A stretch of DNA of 64,000 nt from Pleurotus ostreatus/Saccharomyces cerevisiae fusant (taxonomy: Eukaryota; Opisthokonta): contig JAMQCK010000088.1 in assembly GCA_024196135.1 (NCBI GenBank), positions 1-64,000 on the forward strand, given 5' to 3'. Positions within the stretch are counted from its first letter, which is position 1; every line of letters starts with the position of its first letter. The notes beneath the pieces were generated by a model. That model was not told the origin of the DNA and made no database searches. It worked only from the letters and a program-made list of their open reading frames with translations. Made by a program: the position numbers and the translations under genes. Of this stretch, positions 21,932 to 34,874 are shown piece after piece.

Positions 21932-22746
21932 TTTGCGGGAATGGAGGAGGCTCGCCGTCATGGAACGTCTAACCATGGGGGATGGAAGATGAGGAATGGG
22001 CACGGACAACGATGTTTACGATCTATATGCAGGATATCTGTGCCATGCTTTCGTATCTAGCTTTCATGTTTTGGTAATCTACATAGTATATCGGTGTATG
22101 CGCTCCTCTCCTTCGCCCCATCTATACCATCTTTAGTAGAACATGTCGACCTCTGGCATCGTTGGATCCACATCAGCGCGTAGAGCAGGTTCTCGATATA
22201 CCTATCTGCGGTACCTTTAGGTGGACGTTGTGTTTGTTTAGATCGGTACGCGAGGTCTCGCTTGCGGGAATGGCATGTCTGCGAGTGCATCGATCCATGG
22301 ACTTGTTGCCGCTTGGACCGGCCGAAATCGTGATTGATTCGATCGATTCTCAACACTTCGCGTAAGACCCGCCTATTGTTTTGTAACTTGTTGGAACTAG
22401 AGGAAGCGCAGGCTGCGCCCGGCGGAGACCTTGCTTGCGAGACAAGATTGGGGTTCGAACTGAGGTAGGTCAAGCATTGTTTGTCTGTGTGTACTAGGAA
22501 TCCCGAAGAATAAAGGGTTTGCAAGAGACCTTGCAAGCAAGGTGATGATAAATGCAGAGGTCAAGGAAATCTGCTGGAGCTTTTGCCAGCCCAAGCCTCA
22601 AGGTGCTATCGGAAGACTCGCGATTTCGTTGAGCACCACGTGTGCCTACGTGGTTGGAGACAACCTCCATCTTGCACGTGTCTCGATCATTATAGCCTCC
22701 TGCATCCTGCTATCATCAACCCCCAAGAAGCCATCACAGGGCCACA
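21932..22746. other. Intergenic, upstream region of YIF1
   Basis: No gene is supported. Two CACGTG E-box-like hexamers occur at about 22638 and 22676, about 110 and 70 bp before the YIF1 start. A minus-strand open frame of 159 codons (22057-22536) has no recognisable protein character. Confidence 0.5.
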
Positions 22747-24085
22747 ATGACCTCTTCTCCTCCTCCCCTTCGCCATCCCGTGCCTACCCATCCAGCTTAC
22801 ATCCCAGAGCCTCCGTCGACCCCCGCAAGCCCGCCAGCAGGCTACCAACGATATTCATCTTCGCCTCAGCCTGGCCCAACAGGTCAACCAGCACATGCCC
22901 AACAATATGTCCCTGCATACCCATTCCAGAACCCAGCAGCTCCTGGGCCTCAGAACCTCGCGCAGCAACCCCAAGCTTCCCACTTCGGTGGACCTATTCC
23001 CGGCTGGAACATGAACAACATGGGTGTGGACAGCGCTACAGCGCAGCTAGGGATGCAGCTAGGATCGAGCGCAGTAGCGGCTGGACAGGAATATGTGCAG
23101 AAAAACGTACGTGTAACGTGCGCCCTCAGTTACCGCCAACCTTACATCGCCTTCAGTTACAATTCTTCCCCAAAGCCGCCGTTAAGCACCACTTCAACGT
23201 GTCAAACTCCTACGTGATCCACAAGCTCAAGCTTGTCCTCTTCCCGTGGACGCACAAGCCATGGGCGCGGCGTAAGGCCGTCAACGCGTCGCACACGTAC
23301 TCCCAGCCGCAGCCGTACGCGTCCGGCGCGGGATACCCCCAGTCCCAGTATTACCCACCGCACGCTGCTGCGACGTCTCCCACACAAGGCCCTCCGCCTG
23401 GTGATAATGCCCTCGAGGAGTTCCTACCACCAAGGGACGATATAAATTCCCCGGATCTGTATATACCATCCATGGCTATGGTCACGTACATCCTCGTAAG
23501 CGCGATTCAGCGAGGGTTGGGCGGCGGCTTCGACCCCAAGGTGAGTCCTTTGCTGAACGCGTGCTCGCATGGAACTGACGATGCTTGAAGGTGTTGGGTG
23601 AGACGTTCTCCGTGTCCATCCTCATCGTCTTCGTCGATATCTGCTTCGTCAAGACAGGTGCGCTAAGTTCGTCACGGCTGCCGTTATCTCGCTCACAATG
23701 CCACGCTCAGGAACTTTCCTCCTCGCCGTACCGCCCTCCGCTCAAGTCTCCCTAGTTGATCTTGTCGCATACAGCGGCTACAAGTTCGTCGGCGTCACTG
23801 CCACCGTCCTCACCTCCTTCCTGCACCTTGGCAAGATGCTATACACCCTCGTCTTCTTTTACACGTTTTTGGCCAACGCTTTCTTTCTGGTAAGCATCAT
23901 ACACGGCTTGATCGCTGCCTCCTCTAACGGTATCGCAGCTACGTGCGTTACGACCTCTGCTCCTCCCTCCAACGCACAACAGCCCATCCACCGGACGCGA
24001 CAGCGATTCCAGGAGACGTAGAATAGCCTTCCTTTTTGTCGAAGCCTGCGTTCAGATCGTCTGGATGTGGCTATTGGTTCGCTAG
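22747..24085 (+). CDS. YIF1: YIF1-family Golgi membrane protein
   Basis: YIF1 works with YIP1-family proteins in ER-to-Golgi vesicle transport. Exons are 22747-23106, 23157-23540, 23591-23657, 23711-23889 and 23939-24085, about 378 residues. The N-terminal 100 residues are proline and glutamine rich and cytosolic in type. The family core follows: QLGMQLGSSAVAAGQEYVQ, then FFPKAAVKHHFNVSNSYVIH, then LVLFPWTHKPWAR. Membrane segments come from the later exons: PSMAMVTYILVSAIQRGLGG, ETFSVSILIVFVDICF, VDLVAYSGYKFVGVTATVL, MLYTLVFFYTFLANAFFL and the final FVEACVQIVWMWLLVR. Topology and length match the family. The gene converges on PGI with about 230 bp between stop codons. Confidence 0.92.
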
Positions 24086-24312
24086 CCTACATGTCGTGCA
24101 AATAACCGATGATTGTTTGCAACTCGAGTTGCTTAGTGCCGTGGCAGAAACGGATCGTGCAAGTCAGTCACTCCTCTATATAGTAGTGTTCAGAGTACAT
24201 TTCTTCTTTCTTTCGCTCTTCCCTCCCTTCTAATTAACGGTACAACATATCCTTCCGATGTTCGCGCCCCTCTGACTTCAGCGACAATCAACCCGCAGCT
24301 GCTGCCGTATAT

Positions 24313-26999
<2,687 letters not shown>

Positions 27000-28449
27000 A
27001 TGCCCGAAGGAACTATGAAGGCGCTCGTCTACAGCGAGGTTTGTCCCTCGCCCCCCATCTCCATCTGACTGTATGCTCAACGTGGTCCGCGACGCTCAGC
27101 CTACCAAGTTCGAGATCAAGCAAGTCCCCAAGCCCAAGATCGGTGACGATGATGTTCTACTCAAAGGTCTGTCATTGTATGCTCCAGGGTAGTCGCCATA
27201 CTGATCGTCGCCCAGTCTCACTCTGTGGTGTGTACTCGCCTACAATTACATAGAGATCGCATTTATGACGCCTGTTATAGGCGTATGCGGGACTGATCTA
27301 CATATTCATGAGGGTGCGTTGTACACACCCCATTGCCCGTCCTCTCGACTGACGTTTGGTCTAGGCGAGTTCATCGCTACCTTCCCTGTATGCACTTCCC
27401 CTCGCGCGCGTCGCACTGGTTTCTCATATGCGTGTAGCTTATCCCAGGGCATGAAGCCGTTGGCTCTGTGATCGAGATGGGCAAGAATGTGAAGGGCTTC
27501 GATGTTGGCGACCGTTGCGTCGCCGATGTTGGTGTTACCGTACGTGCTGTATGTTCGTGGTCGTGCTTCTGCTGATCCACTTTGTAGTGCGACAACTGCT
27601 TCTACTGCCGACGCGGTAACACATTGTACTGCGAGAACTTCAAGGCTCGTGGCGTCTCTTCTGAAGGTGGTTTCGCGGAGTACATTGCCTAGTGAGTTTC
27701 CGCGGACATATGGTTTAGGCGCGCTCTAAAGTCACCACCAGCCCGCAGCACAAGCTCTACAAGATCAAGAACATGACTGATCAGCAGGCCACCCTTATGG
27801 AGCCGGCGGCTTGTGCCCTGCATGGGCTCGACAAGCTGAACCCTCCTGTCGGCATCGAAGTCCTGCTGATGGGTGCCGGTCCGACGGGCCTGATCTTGGC
27901 TCAGCTGCTCAAGCTGAATGGTGCGGTCCGCATCGTCCTTGCTGCGAACAAGGGTATCAAGATGGATATCGCGAAGAACCTTGGCGTCGCCGATGAGTAC
28001 ATCGAGCTCGATAGGCAGAACCCGGAGGCGCAGTGGCAGAAGCTGAAGGAGGACAACCCGTATGGCTTCGACGTGGTCGTCGAGGCCACTGGTGTCGAGA
28101 AGCTCGCCGATGCTAGCATCAACTATGTCCGCCGCGGTGGTACGCTCATGATCTACGGCGTGTACGAGAACAAGGCTCGCGTTCACTGGCCGCCGTCCAA
28201 GGTGAGGGAAATTGCCGCTCAGATAGTTCGGCGATAGTGGCTTACGGCGATTAGATTTTCGGCGACGAGATCAAGATCATCGGCTCCTTCTCCCAGACGT
28301 ACTGCTTCCCGCGGACGGTCGCTTATCTCGACTCGGGAAAGATCAAGACCGAAGGCATGGTCACGGATGTCTTCAAACTTGATGACTTCCAAGCCGCCCT
28401 TGACAAGATGAACAGCAGGGGCGCACTCAAGATCTGCATCGAGCCTTGA
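27000..28449 (+). CDS. Zinc-dependent medium-chain dehydrogenase, D-arabinitol/sorbitol dehydrogenase-like
   Basis: It is predicted to oxidise a sugar alcohol with NAD(P)+. Nine exons (27000-27038, 27100-27166, 27216-27227, 27281-27313, 27365-27387, 27438-27539, 27588-27691, 27742-28201, 28255-28449) give 344 residues. Catalytic-zinc elements are [13 protein letters not shown] and PGHEAVGS. The structural zinc site is [15 protein letters not shown] with four Cys. The Rossmann motif is [17 protein letters not shown]. Overall similarity to what I recall of fungal D-arabinitol dehydrogenases is high, including [10 protein letters not shown] and [12 protein letters not shown]. The exact substrate cannot be set from sequence. 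Exon 3 is only 12 nt. Confidence 0.9.
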
Positions 28450-29157
28450 GCCTGCAGAGATCCACACTAGGTCTACTTACGTCGCGCCGCAAGTCGGACG
28501 GGGTAGGAGATCGCTATGTATGTGTATTATTGAGGGCACGAACCCTTTGTAAGCTATACCTGTTCACTTATTCGCTTCGTATATACCTTCCGAGATGTTG
28601 TACAATAGGCCTCACATCGCCCAATGTCATGTCACTCGCGCGCACTTATGCCTCTTTTTCGTCGTATTTTCTCTATTTTGGGGACGGCCGGGGTGCATTG
28701 GACAAGTCCGGGTATGCACGACTCCCGGGGCCACCATTGTAGAGAACCGCCCAAAGGCTGCAAGGACGGTGGCAGGATCGAACACACACGCCGTCTTCGC
28801 GCCGTGGCGCCGGGCCCGCGTCAGTGATTCGGCATTACGCGAGAAGTGATTGGACGCCACATATTCTCGGCGCCTCGTCTTCCAATACTTTTCCGCCCGC
28901 TGTGCGCTCATTTCTCGTCATGAACATATCTATCCGATCCACTTAATTCCTTGCTCGTGTACGATTCACCCCGCATTTGGACCCATATACAGACAAGAAG
29001 AATAGCTCGAACCTACGCGCGCGGACCCCTTCCCAACCCAGCAAACGACTCGCAAGCTCGGCAGACTAAACGCATCCTCGGTTGAAGTCAAGCTCCCCCG
29101 GACTCCGCTCAAGTCCAGCAGAAGCAAACACGGTCGGCAGTACCAGTCTTAGACTCA
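28450..29157. other. Intergenic
   Basis: It contains the dehydrogenase 3' region and the carrier upstream region. No gene, RNA or repeat could be supported. Confidence 0.5.
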
Positions 29158-30183
29158 ATGGTAGTCAATGCTCTAGGCGTCGAGGAGCTCGAACGGCTAC
29201 CCATATTCTCTGCCCGCGATGCCTGCCGGGATATTGTGCTGGGGAGCGTACGTCTTATTCCCTTCGTGTTGGCTATATCTATATCTATCATCCTCCCCTC
29301 CTGCGTCTTCAGCATATGTGCTAACAATCGTGATCGGTTGTCCAGGTTGCCGGCATGGTCTCCGAGCTTTTCGAGTACCCCTTCGACCTCGCGAAGACGC
29401 GTCTTCAGGCGCAACTACTGTCCCCCACCGCCGAATTGATGCCATTCACGGGTCCTATGGACTGCCTGAAGCAGACATATGTCGAAGAGGGTGTAAGGGG
29501 ATTGTACCGGGTACGTCTTGTCTTACTCTCCAATATCTTCTTGCGCTAACGTTACTTTCCGTTGCTTGCAGGGCTTGACGGTGCCATTAGTAGGCGCCAT
29601 GGCGGAGACGTCCGCCCTCTTCCTGTCGTATACCTATATCCAACACACCATGCGGCAAATGTCGTCGAACTACAACTCGCCACTCAGCATAGCAGAGCTT
29701 TCTGCTGCAGCCGCAGGTTCAGGATTTGCTGCAAGCTTCATCATGTGCGTAGTACACTCGATCATCTTTTTCGTCGCCTGACCTGTTCCTCGTAGTACCC
29801 CGCTCGAGCTCGTGAAATGTCGAATGCAGGTCCAGCTCATGAACAGTCACACCAAACTACGCACACAACCATCCCCTGCTCCAGCATCTGCGCCCAAAGC
29901 TACTCGCCCGCATCCTCCTTCATCCCTACCTGGCTCCTCCTCGAACTCTTCGTCACGAATATTGCCTATCCTCTCGCACACTGGTGCCTTCCAGACCGCT
30001 GCCCAGTCCCGGAACATCTCATCCTCCATGTCCCACCTGCCGGGGCCCTGGCAAGTCGTCAAAAGCACCGTACGCAGCAGCGGCATCCAGGGCCTCTGGG
30101 TCGGCCACGTCGGTACCATCCTGCGCGAGACCGGCGGCACCGCGATCTGGTTTGCCATAAAGGAGTGGACAAGCCGTCTTATG
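29158..30183 (+). pseudogene. Mitochondrial carrier truncated after its second repeat, ornithine-carrier-like
   Basis: Carriers of this family move metabolites across the inner mitochondrial membrane and need three repeats of about 100 residues. Exons 29158-29247, 29346-29510, 29572-29744 and 29796 onward give repeat 1 with PFDLAKTRLQAQ and repeat 2 with PLELVKCRMQVQ. The second repeat carries a serine/proline-rich insertion of about 80 residues, then GIQGLWVGHVGTILRETGG and WFAIKEWTSRL. The third repeat is absent. At about 30184 the sequence changes to an unrelated enzyme in another frame. The Arg11/ORT1 type is my best guess. The product is unlikely to work as a carrier. Confidence 0.85.
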
Positions 30184-30186
30184 ATC

Positions 30187-32328
30187 GACCGCCGTCCAGC
30201 ACACCTACGACCAGACGCGCCACGAATGGCGCTACGACACAGGCGGGTACGCGTGGGACAACGGCGAGCTGGGCACCGATCTGTGGCTGTGGCTCTCCTT
30301 CATGCGCACGGGCCGCGCGGACGTGTTCCATAGGGCGCGCGCGCTGACGAGGCATTTGGCGGAGGTGAGTGGACCTTTGTGCTTTAGATAGGCGTTTGTG
30401 CTTTAGATAGGCGTTTGTGCCGTAGATAGGCATTTGTGCTGTAGATAGACGTTCGCCCAGCATGCGTGCAGCTTAGGTTGTAGCGCGAGAACGTCTGGGT
30501 CAGGTGCAAGATACTGACGCCGCTTTTCCCTAGACGGACTTTCACCACACGGGCACCTTCGCGGGCCTCGGCAGTCGACACAACGTCAGCCACTGGGGCG
30601 ACGGGGCGAAGGAAGCGCGGGTGGGGAGCGCGTGGTTGAAGAGGCCGTTCTTTTATCTGACGAGTACGTTGTTTTCCTTGAGTTCATTTCATCCACTTCG
30701 CTTCTTCGACTCCTCTACAATCATAACACCCTTGTCTACGACTCCGACCACCTTCACCATTGAACACGAACGCTGACATTCCCCTCCAGCCGACGAACTC
30801 ACCGGCGACCACATGCGCGCCGCGCTGCAAGCCGACGAGTCGATTGTGAAGTGGGAGCCGCTGCGAAAGATCCTCGCCAAGCCGGATCCTGGTCCTGGTC
30901 GCGTCCGCATTGGTCCTGACTGGACCGCACTCGCCGGCAACTGGTGGTGCGAGTGGGAGCGGGGGAATGATGACTATTATCTGAATAGGATCAAGACGGG
31001 GATGGTGAGTTCTCCTTCGAGTGTTCTGCTATTCCCTCCATGCCCTTGCTCCTTTTCTCTCACTCCCTATCCGCCTCCACTTGGGACACGAAATGCCTCA
31101 GAACCATGCTTCGAACTACGGCTGACCTTTACCCCAGCACGACATCGGTCAGATGAAGTACGGGATGTGGTCCGGATACACCGCGGCCGTGAACTGGGAC
31201 CCGGCGACGGGGCATCTGCAAGATATCGGTGGGGAGTTTGAGGCGACGTGAGTGTCTGACTATCATTTCGTGAAGCGCGAACTGCGCTCGCTTGAGCGGC
31301 GGTAGTCGAGTACTCGCTTGCGCGGCGGTACTTGAGCTTTCGCTCGCGAGATCGCCTATGCGCGGCAGGGCAACCTTCCGAGCTGAAGCTAACCCTCCTC
31401 ACCCAGCTACCACCTCTCCATGCTCTTCGGCGGCGGCGAGTTCCTCATGGAGGCCATGGACCTCATCACCGACGAGCCCGACTTCGACACCAAGTGGGTC
31501 GAGTTCTGCCAGTACTTCAACGCGAGTGCGGATGAGTGAGTGTCCGTTTTTCCTTTCATTCTCGCCTTCTGTTGCCTCCTTCTACGAACAAACTTCGAGC
31601 GAGGATCGGCACGGAGCTCTGTCTTTCCCTTCCTTTTCGCGTTCGAGCCGAAGGCTAACACACCCCAGGAAACAAGCCAAATACGGCGTCGCCTTCAACA
31701 GCGGCGGCTTCGAGCAGCTCTACGCCAAGCTCCAGGCCTACGCCGGCGAGCGGCTGGGCGACGACTCGCTCAAGCAGGCCGCGTGGCAGGTTCTGAATAC
31801 GAACGCGGTCGGTGTGTGGGACCCGGAGCAGCAGGTGGGCGGAAGCGACGTGTTGGTGGGTGTCAATGAGGTGAGTGGTTTGATGGTTTTTGTGGAGAGC
31901 GATTGTGGGGAGAGGGAGGAAGGAGCCGAGCCGAGACGGGACGAGACGAGACGAGGGAGGAAGGAGAAGGGGAGAGGGAGGATTCGGACGTACATGGAAA
32001 GGAAGCGAAAGAGTCAGCTTGCTAACACGGTCCTCAGATCCCCAACCTCGCCACGAACGACGCGGCCGCGCGCTCGCTCGCGGAATACGCCGTGCTGGAG
32101 ATCGCGCCCGAGCTCGCGCCGGCGAGCTTTGGTACGCGCAGTGCGAAGTCTTCCGCGCGTCCTCGGTTGGAGGTCGCGTCCCAGGCCGACTGGGACCAGT
32201 CTACCATCGCGGGCAGTGTGCGCGGGAAGGACCTTTACGACGAGAAGGACGGGAGGGTTCATGACGAGAAGAAGAGTAACGCGAAGGGCAAGGGTAAGGC
32301 GTGGAAGAGGCTGCTGTGCATCGGTTGA
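30187..32328 (+). pseudogene. 5'-truncated PL26-like (PcRGLX/YetA-type) enzyme
   Basis: The family includes exo-acting rhamnogalacturonan lyases (PL26). Only the middle and C-terminal helical-barrel parts are present. Exons end or start at 30364, 30534-30663, 30790-31004, 31138-31247, 31407-31535, 31669-31870 and 32038-32328, all in phase. Recognisable motifs are WRYDTGGYAWDNGELGTDLW, LGSRHNVSHWGDGAKEAR, IGPDWTALAGNWWCEWER, SMLFGGGEF and QAAWQVLNTN. No signal peptide or N-terminal domain occurs upstream, where the carrier remnant abuts directly. The downstream exons show no lesion, so the loss may be recent. The family assignment is from memory of motifs and moderately sure. Confidence 0.75.
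30377..30453 (+). repeat. Four 19-bp tandem repeats in an intron
   Basis: The unit TTTGTGCTTTAGATAGGCG occurs four times with increasing divergence inside the first visible intron of the PL26-like gene. Confidence 0.85.
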
Positions 32329-32537
32329 ACGCTGTACTACCGATTTCTGGGACTGCTTTGCGTAGCGTACGATGCGATGGTCTTCACTACTTGTCTATCA
32401 AGGGGATCGTCGCGCCACTTGTACGTCGATGTCTCGTACACGTACACCGACGACGAGGGAAAGAGAAAAGAGAAAGCACACGATGCATGCAGCTTTGAGC
32501 TCGATCCAACGCGGTACAAAAACCTACATAGAGGAAA

Positions 32538-32609
32538 TTCGGATACGGGGAATCGAACCCCGAGCTGCCGCGTGAGAGGCGGCAATGTTAGCCGTTACAC
32601 CATATCCGA
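32538..32609 (-). tRNA. tRNA-Glu(CTC)
   Basis: The minus strand starts TCGGATATGG and forms a full cloverleaf: acceptor TCGGATA/TATCCGA plus discriminator A, anticodon loop CTCTCAC with anticodon CTC, T arm GGGGTTCGATTCCCC. No intron. A run of five T follows about 15 nt downstream. Confidence 0.97.
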
Positions 32610-33390
32610 GCTGAAGGGTAAAGGACCCATTTGGCTGACAGCATGTACAAATGCATGCGGAAGAATCTCAATTCTCTGCCCGAACGGACCGAGTCTTTCA
32701 AATGCAGAGCGATAATAGATTGAAGAGACAGAGAATGGCCAGGTGCGTGCATCTCAGGCCTTCGGCTTCTGCCGGATATGGACCTACAACAAGTGTCTGG
32801 GAGGGCGCAGATGAATGCTATGCGGGTATTCTGGTCTCAAAAGAAGCAATATATTCAGGCGTCTTGACGCTAGGGAGTTTCTGCAGCGGCCGCTCTCGTG
32901 TATGCTCAACCCGTCCTATGCGACCCGAGTCGGGCTTCGGTGTTGCTTCTATGCGCGAATAAGGTTGGGCAGTTGTGATCCTGACAGTGTCCCAGAGTAG
33001 CTCTGGTCGTACGATGCAGTCATTCTGACTATCGAGCGTTGCATACGCGAAGGGAGTTGCGAGGTGGATGGGCGTCGAAGGCAGAGAGCGAGGGCGTGAC
33101 ACCGTGACTGCCCATTGTTCTTACTTGCCGACTCGCATCATGAGCGAGGAATCTCCGAGCACATCCGTCCTTCCGTGGATGGTTCGCTGACTGCTGGTCT
33201 CTCAGCGCCCCTACTGTGGGTGCAGATGACGATGCTTGCGAGGTTTTCTGCTGGAATCATCTCGCAACGGAGCTGGAGTCGTCCCTAATTCCGACGTCGG
33301 GCATTATGTATGAGTGCGGTCACTGGTGGTACTTATACCGGCTTGTGCCAGACTCACATCTCTATCCACTACCCGACATCCTCAGCCGCC
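32610..33390. other. Intergenic
   Basis: No coding frame or structured element can be supported between the tRNA and the oxidoreductase. Confidence 0.5.
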
Positions 33391-34874
33391 ATGTTTGACT
33401 TCGTCCTCGCTATCTTTCACTTCGTATTGCGTGTTTATGAGGTATGTCAATCCTCCTTCTTCGGACGCTTCCACACGCAGAGTCACTGCGCGAGCAGGTA
33501 CTAACATCACATATCCCCAGAACTTCTATCCCCCCGAAGTACCCAAAGTAGCCTCTCCCATCCGCTTCGGGATCCTGGGCGCGGCAGCTATCACGCCGCC
33601 TGCGCTGGTCATCCCCGCCAAAAGTCACCCCGAGGTCGTGCTCAAGGGCGTGGCCGCTCGCGACCGGACTCGCGCAGAGGCCTTCGCACGTACGCACGGC
33701 GTCGAGCGGGTGTACGACTCATATGCAGGTCAGTCCGTCAGCTCGGCGTGAACCGGTTTTCGCAGAACATGTTAACGCGCCCTACCAGACCTTCTCGCGG
33801 ATCCGGAGATTGACGCCGTATACAACCCGCTGCCTAATACACTACACTACGAATGGACGATGCGCGCGCTTGCAGCGGGCAAACACGTCCTCTGCGAGAA
33901 GCCAATGGCGAACACGGCTGAGGAGATCAGGGAGATGTTTGCATTCGCTAAGAAGAAGGGTCTCGTGCTGTTGGAAGCGTTCCACTATCGGTGAGTGGAG
34001 AATTACTAGGCCTATCAGCTCGTTCAGATATAACAAACCCACCATCTGTCAGCTTTCATCCTGCTGGTCAGCGCGCTAAGGCTATCCTGGAAAGCGGCGA
34101 ACTTGGATCTATTGAGTCCGCTGACTTCCAGTTCATGCTTCCTACTGGCTTCATCCGTCAGGGTGACATACGGTCAGTGCCCTTCGCGTCTTTCTGCTCC
34201 TTTTTCTAATTTGCACCGTCCAGGTACTCCTACAGCCTCGGCGGCGGCGCCATGATGGACATCGGCTGCTACGGCATGCACCTTTTCCGCTACCTCATCG
34301 GCGCCAACCCCACCTCCGTCCTCGCCGCCGCCCATTCACCCCCACCCTTCCCCGCCGACCCCCTCGTCGACCACCGCACCACCGCAGCCCTCTCCTGTCC
34401 CAACGACGTCACTGCCTCCCTCACCGTCGACTACGCGCGACCCCTGCGCTGGGGCTTCCTCCCGCGCCTCCCGAACTTCCGTGCAACCGTGCGCTGCGAG
34501 GCGGGCGAGCTCGAGATCGTGAACTTCTCGTTCGCGAGTTTGTGGCATTACATCCAGGTGCGGCCGAAGGGCGCGGGCAAGAAGGAGCGCACGGAGAAGG
34601 CGTATACCTTTAGGGAGTCGGGCGTCGATGCGAAGGGAGAGGACTACTGGATGACGTTCCGCTATCAGTTGGAGGCGTTCGTGGATGAAATCAAGGGGAG
34701 GAAGCCGCAGACGTGGATTACGAAGGAGGATTCGATCTCGAATATGGAGTGGATCGAGAAAGTGTATGTCAAGGTGCGTATTAAGGGCACCTTTCTCTGG
34801 CAGACGCTGAACAGTTGTCTTCGAAGGGAGGGTACGGTCCTCGTCCACGCAGCACCTTCAAATTCTCGGATTAG
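33391..34874 (+). CDS. Gfo/Idh/MocA-family NAD(P)-dependent oxidoreductase
   Basis: The family oxidises or reduces sugars and related polyols; relatives include D-xylose 1-dehydrogenase and dimeric dihydrodiol dehydrogenase. Exons 33391-33441, 33521-33728, 33789-33990, 34053-34172, 34224-34773 and 34815-34874 give 396 residues. The first exon encodes a hydrophobic stretch, MFDFVLAIFHFVLRVYE, a possible membrane anchor or signal. The Rossmann start is FGILGAAAITPPALV. The family motif AGKHVLCEKPMA supplies the conserved EKP lysine, and GGGAMMDIGCYGMHLFRY carries the conserved catalytic-region His/Tyr. Length is normal. Specificity is open. Confidence 0.92.

Noticed and set aside
22430..22470. 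GGTTCGAACT resembling a tRNA T arm
   Set aside because: The stem does not pair and no A box or other arms lie upstream.
22057..22536. 159-codon minus-strand frame between the large unknown gene and YIF1
   Set aside because: Composition is not protein-like, no motif or intron signal supports it, and it overlaps probable regulatory DNA.
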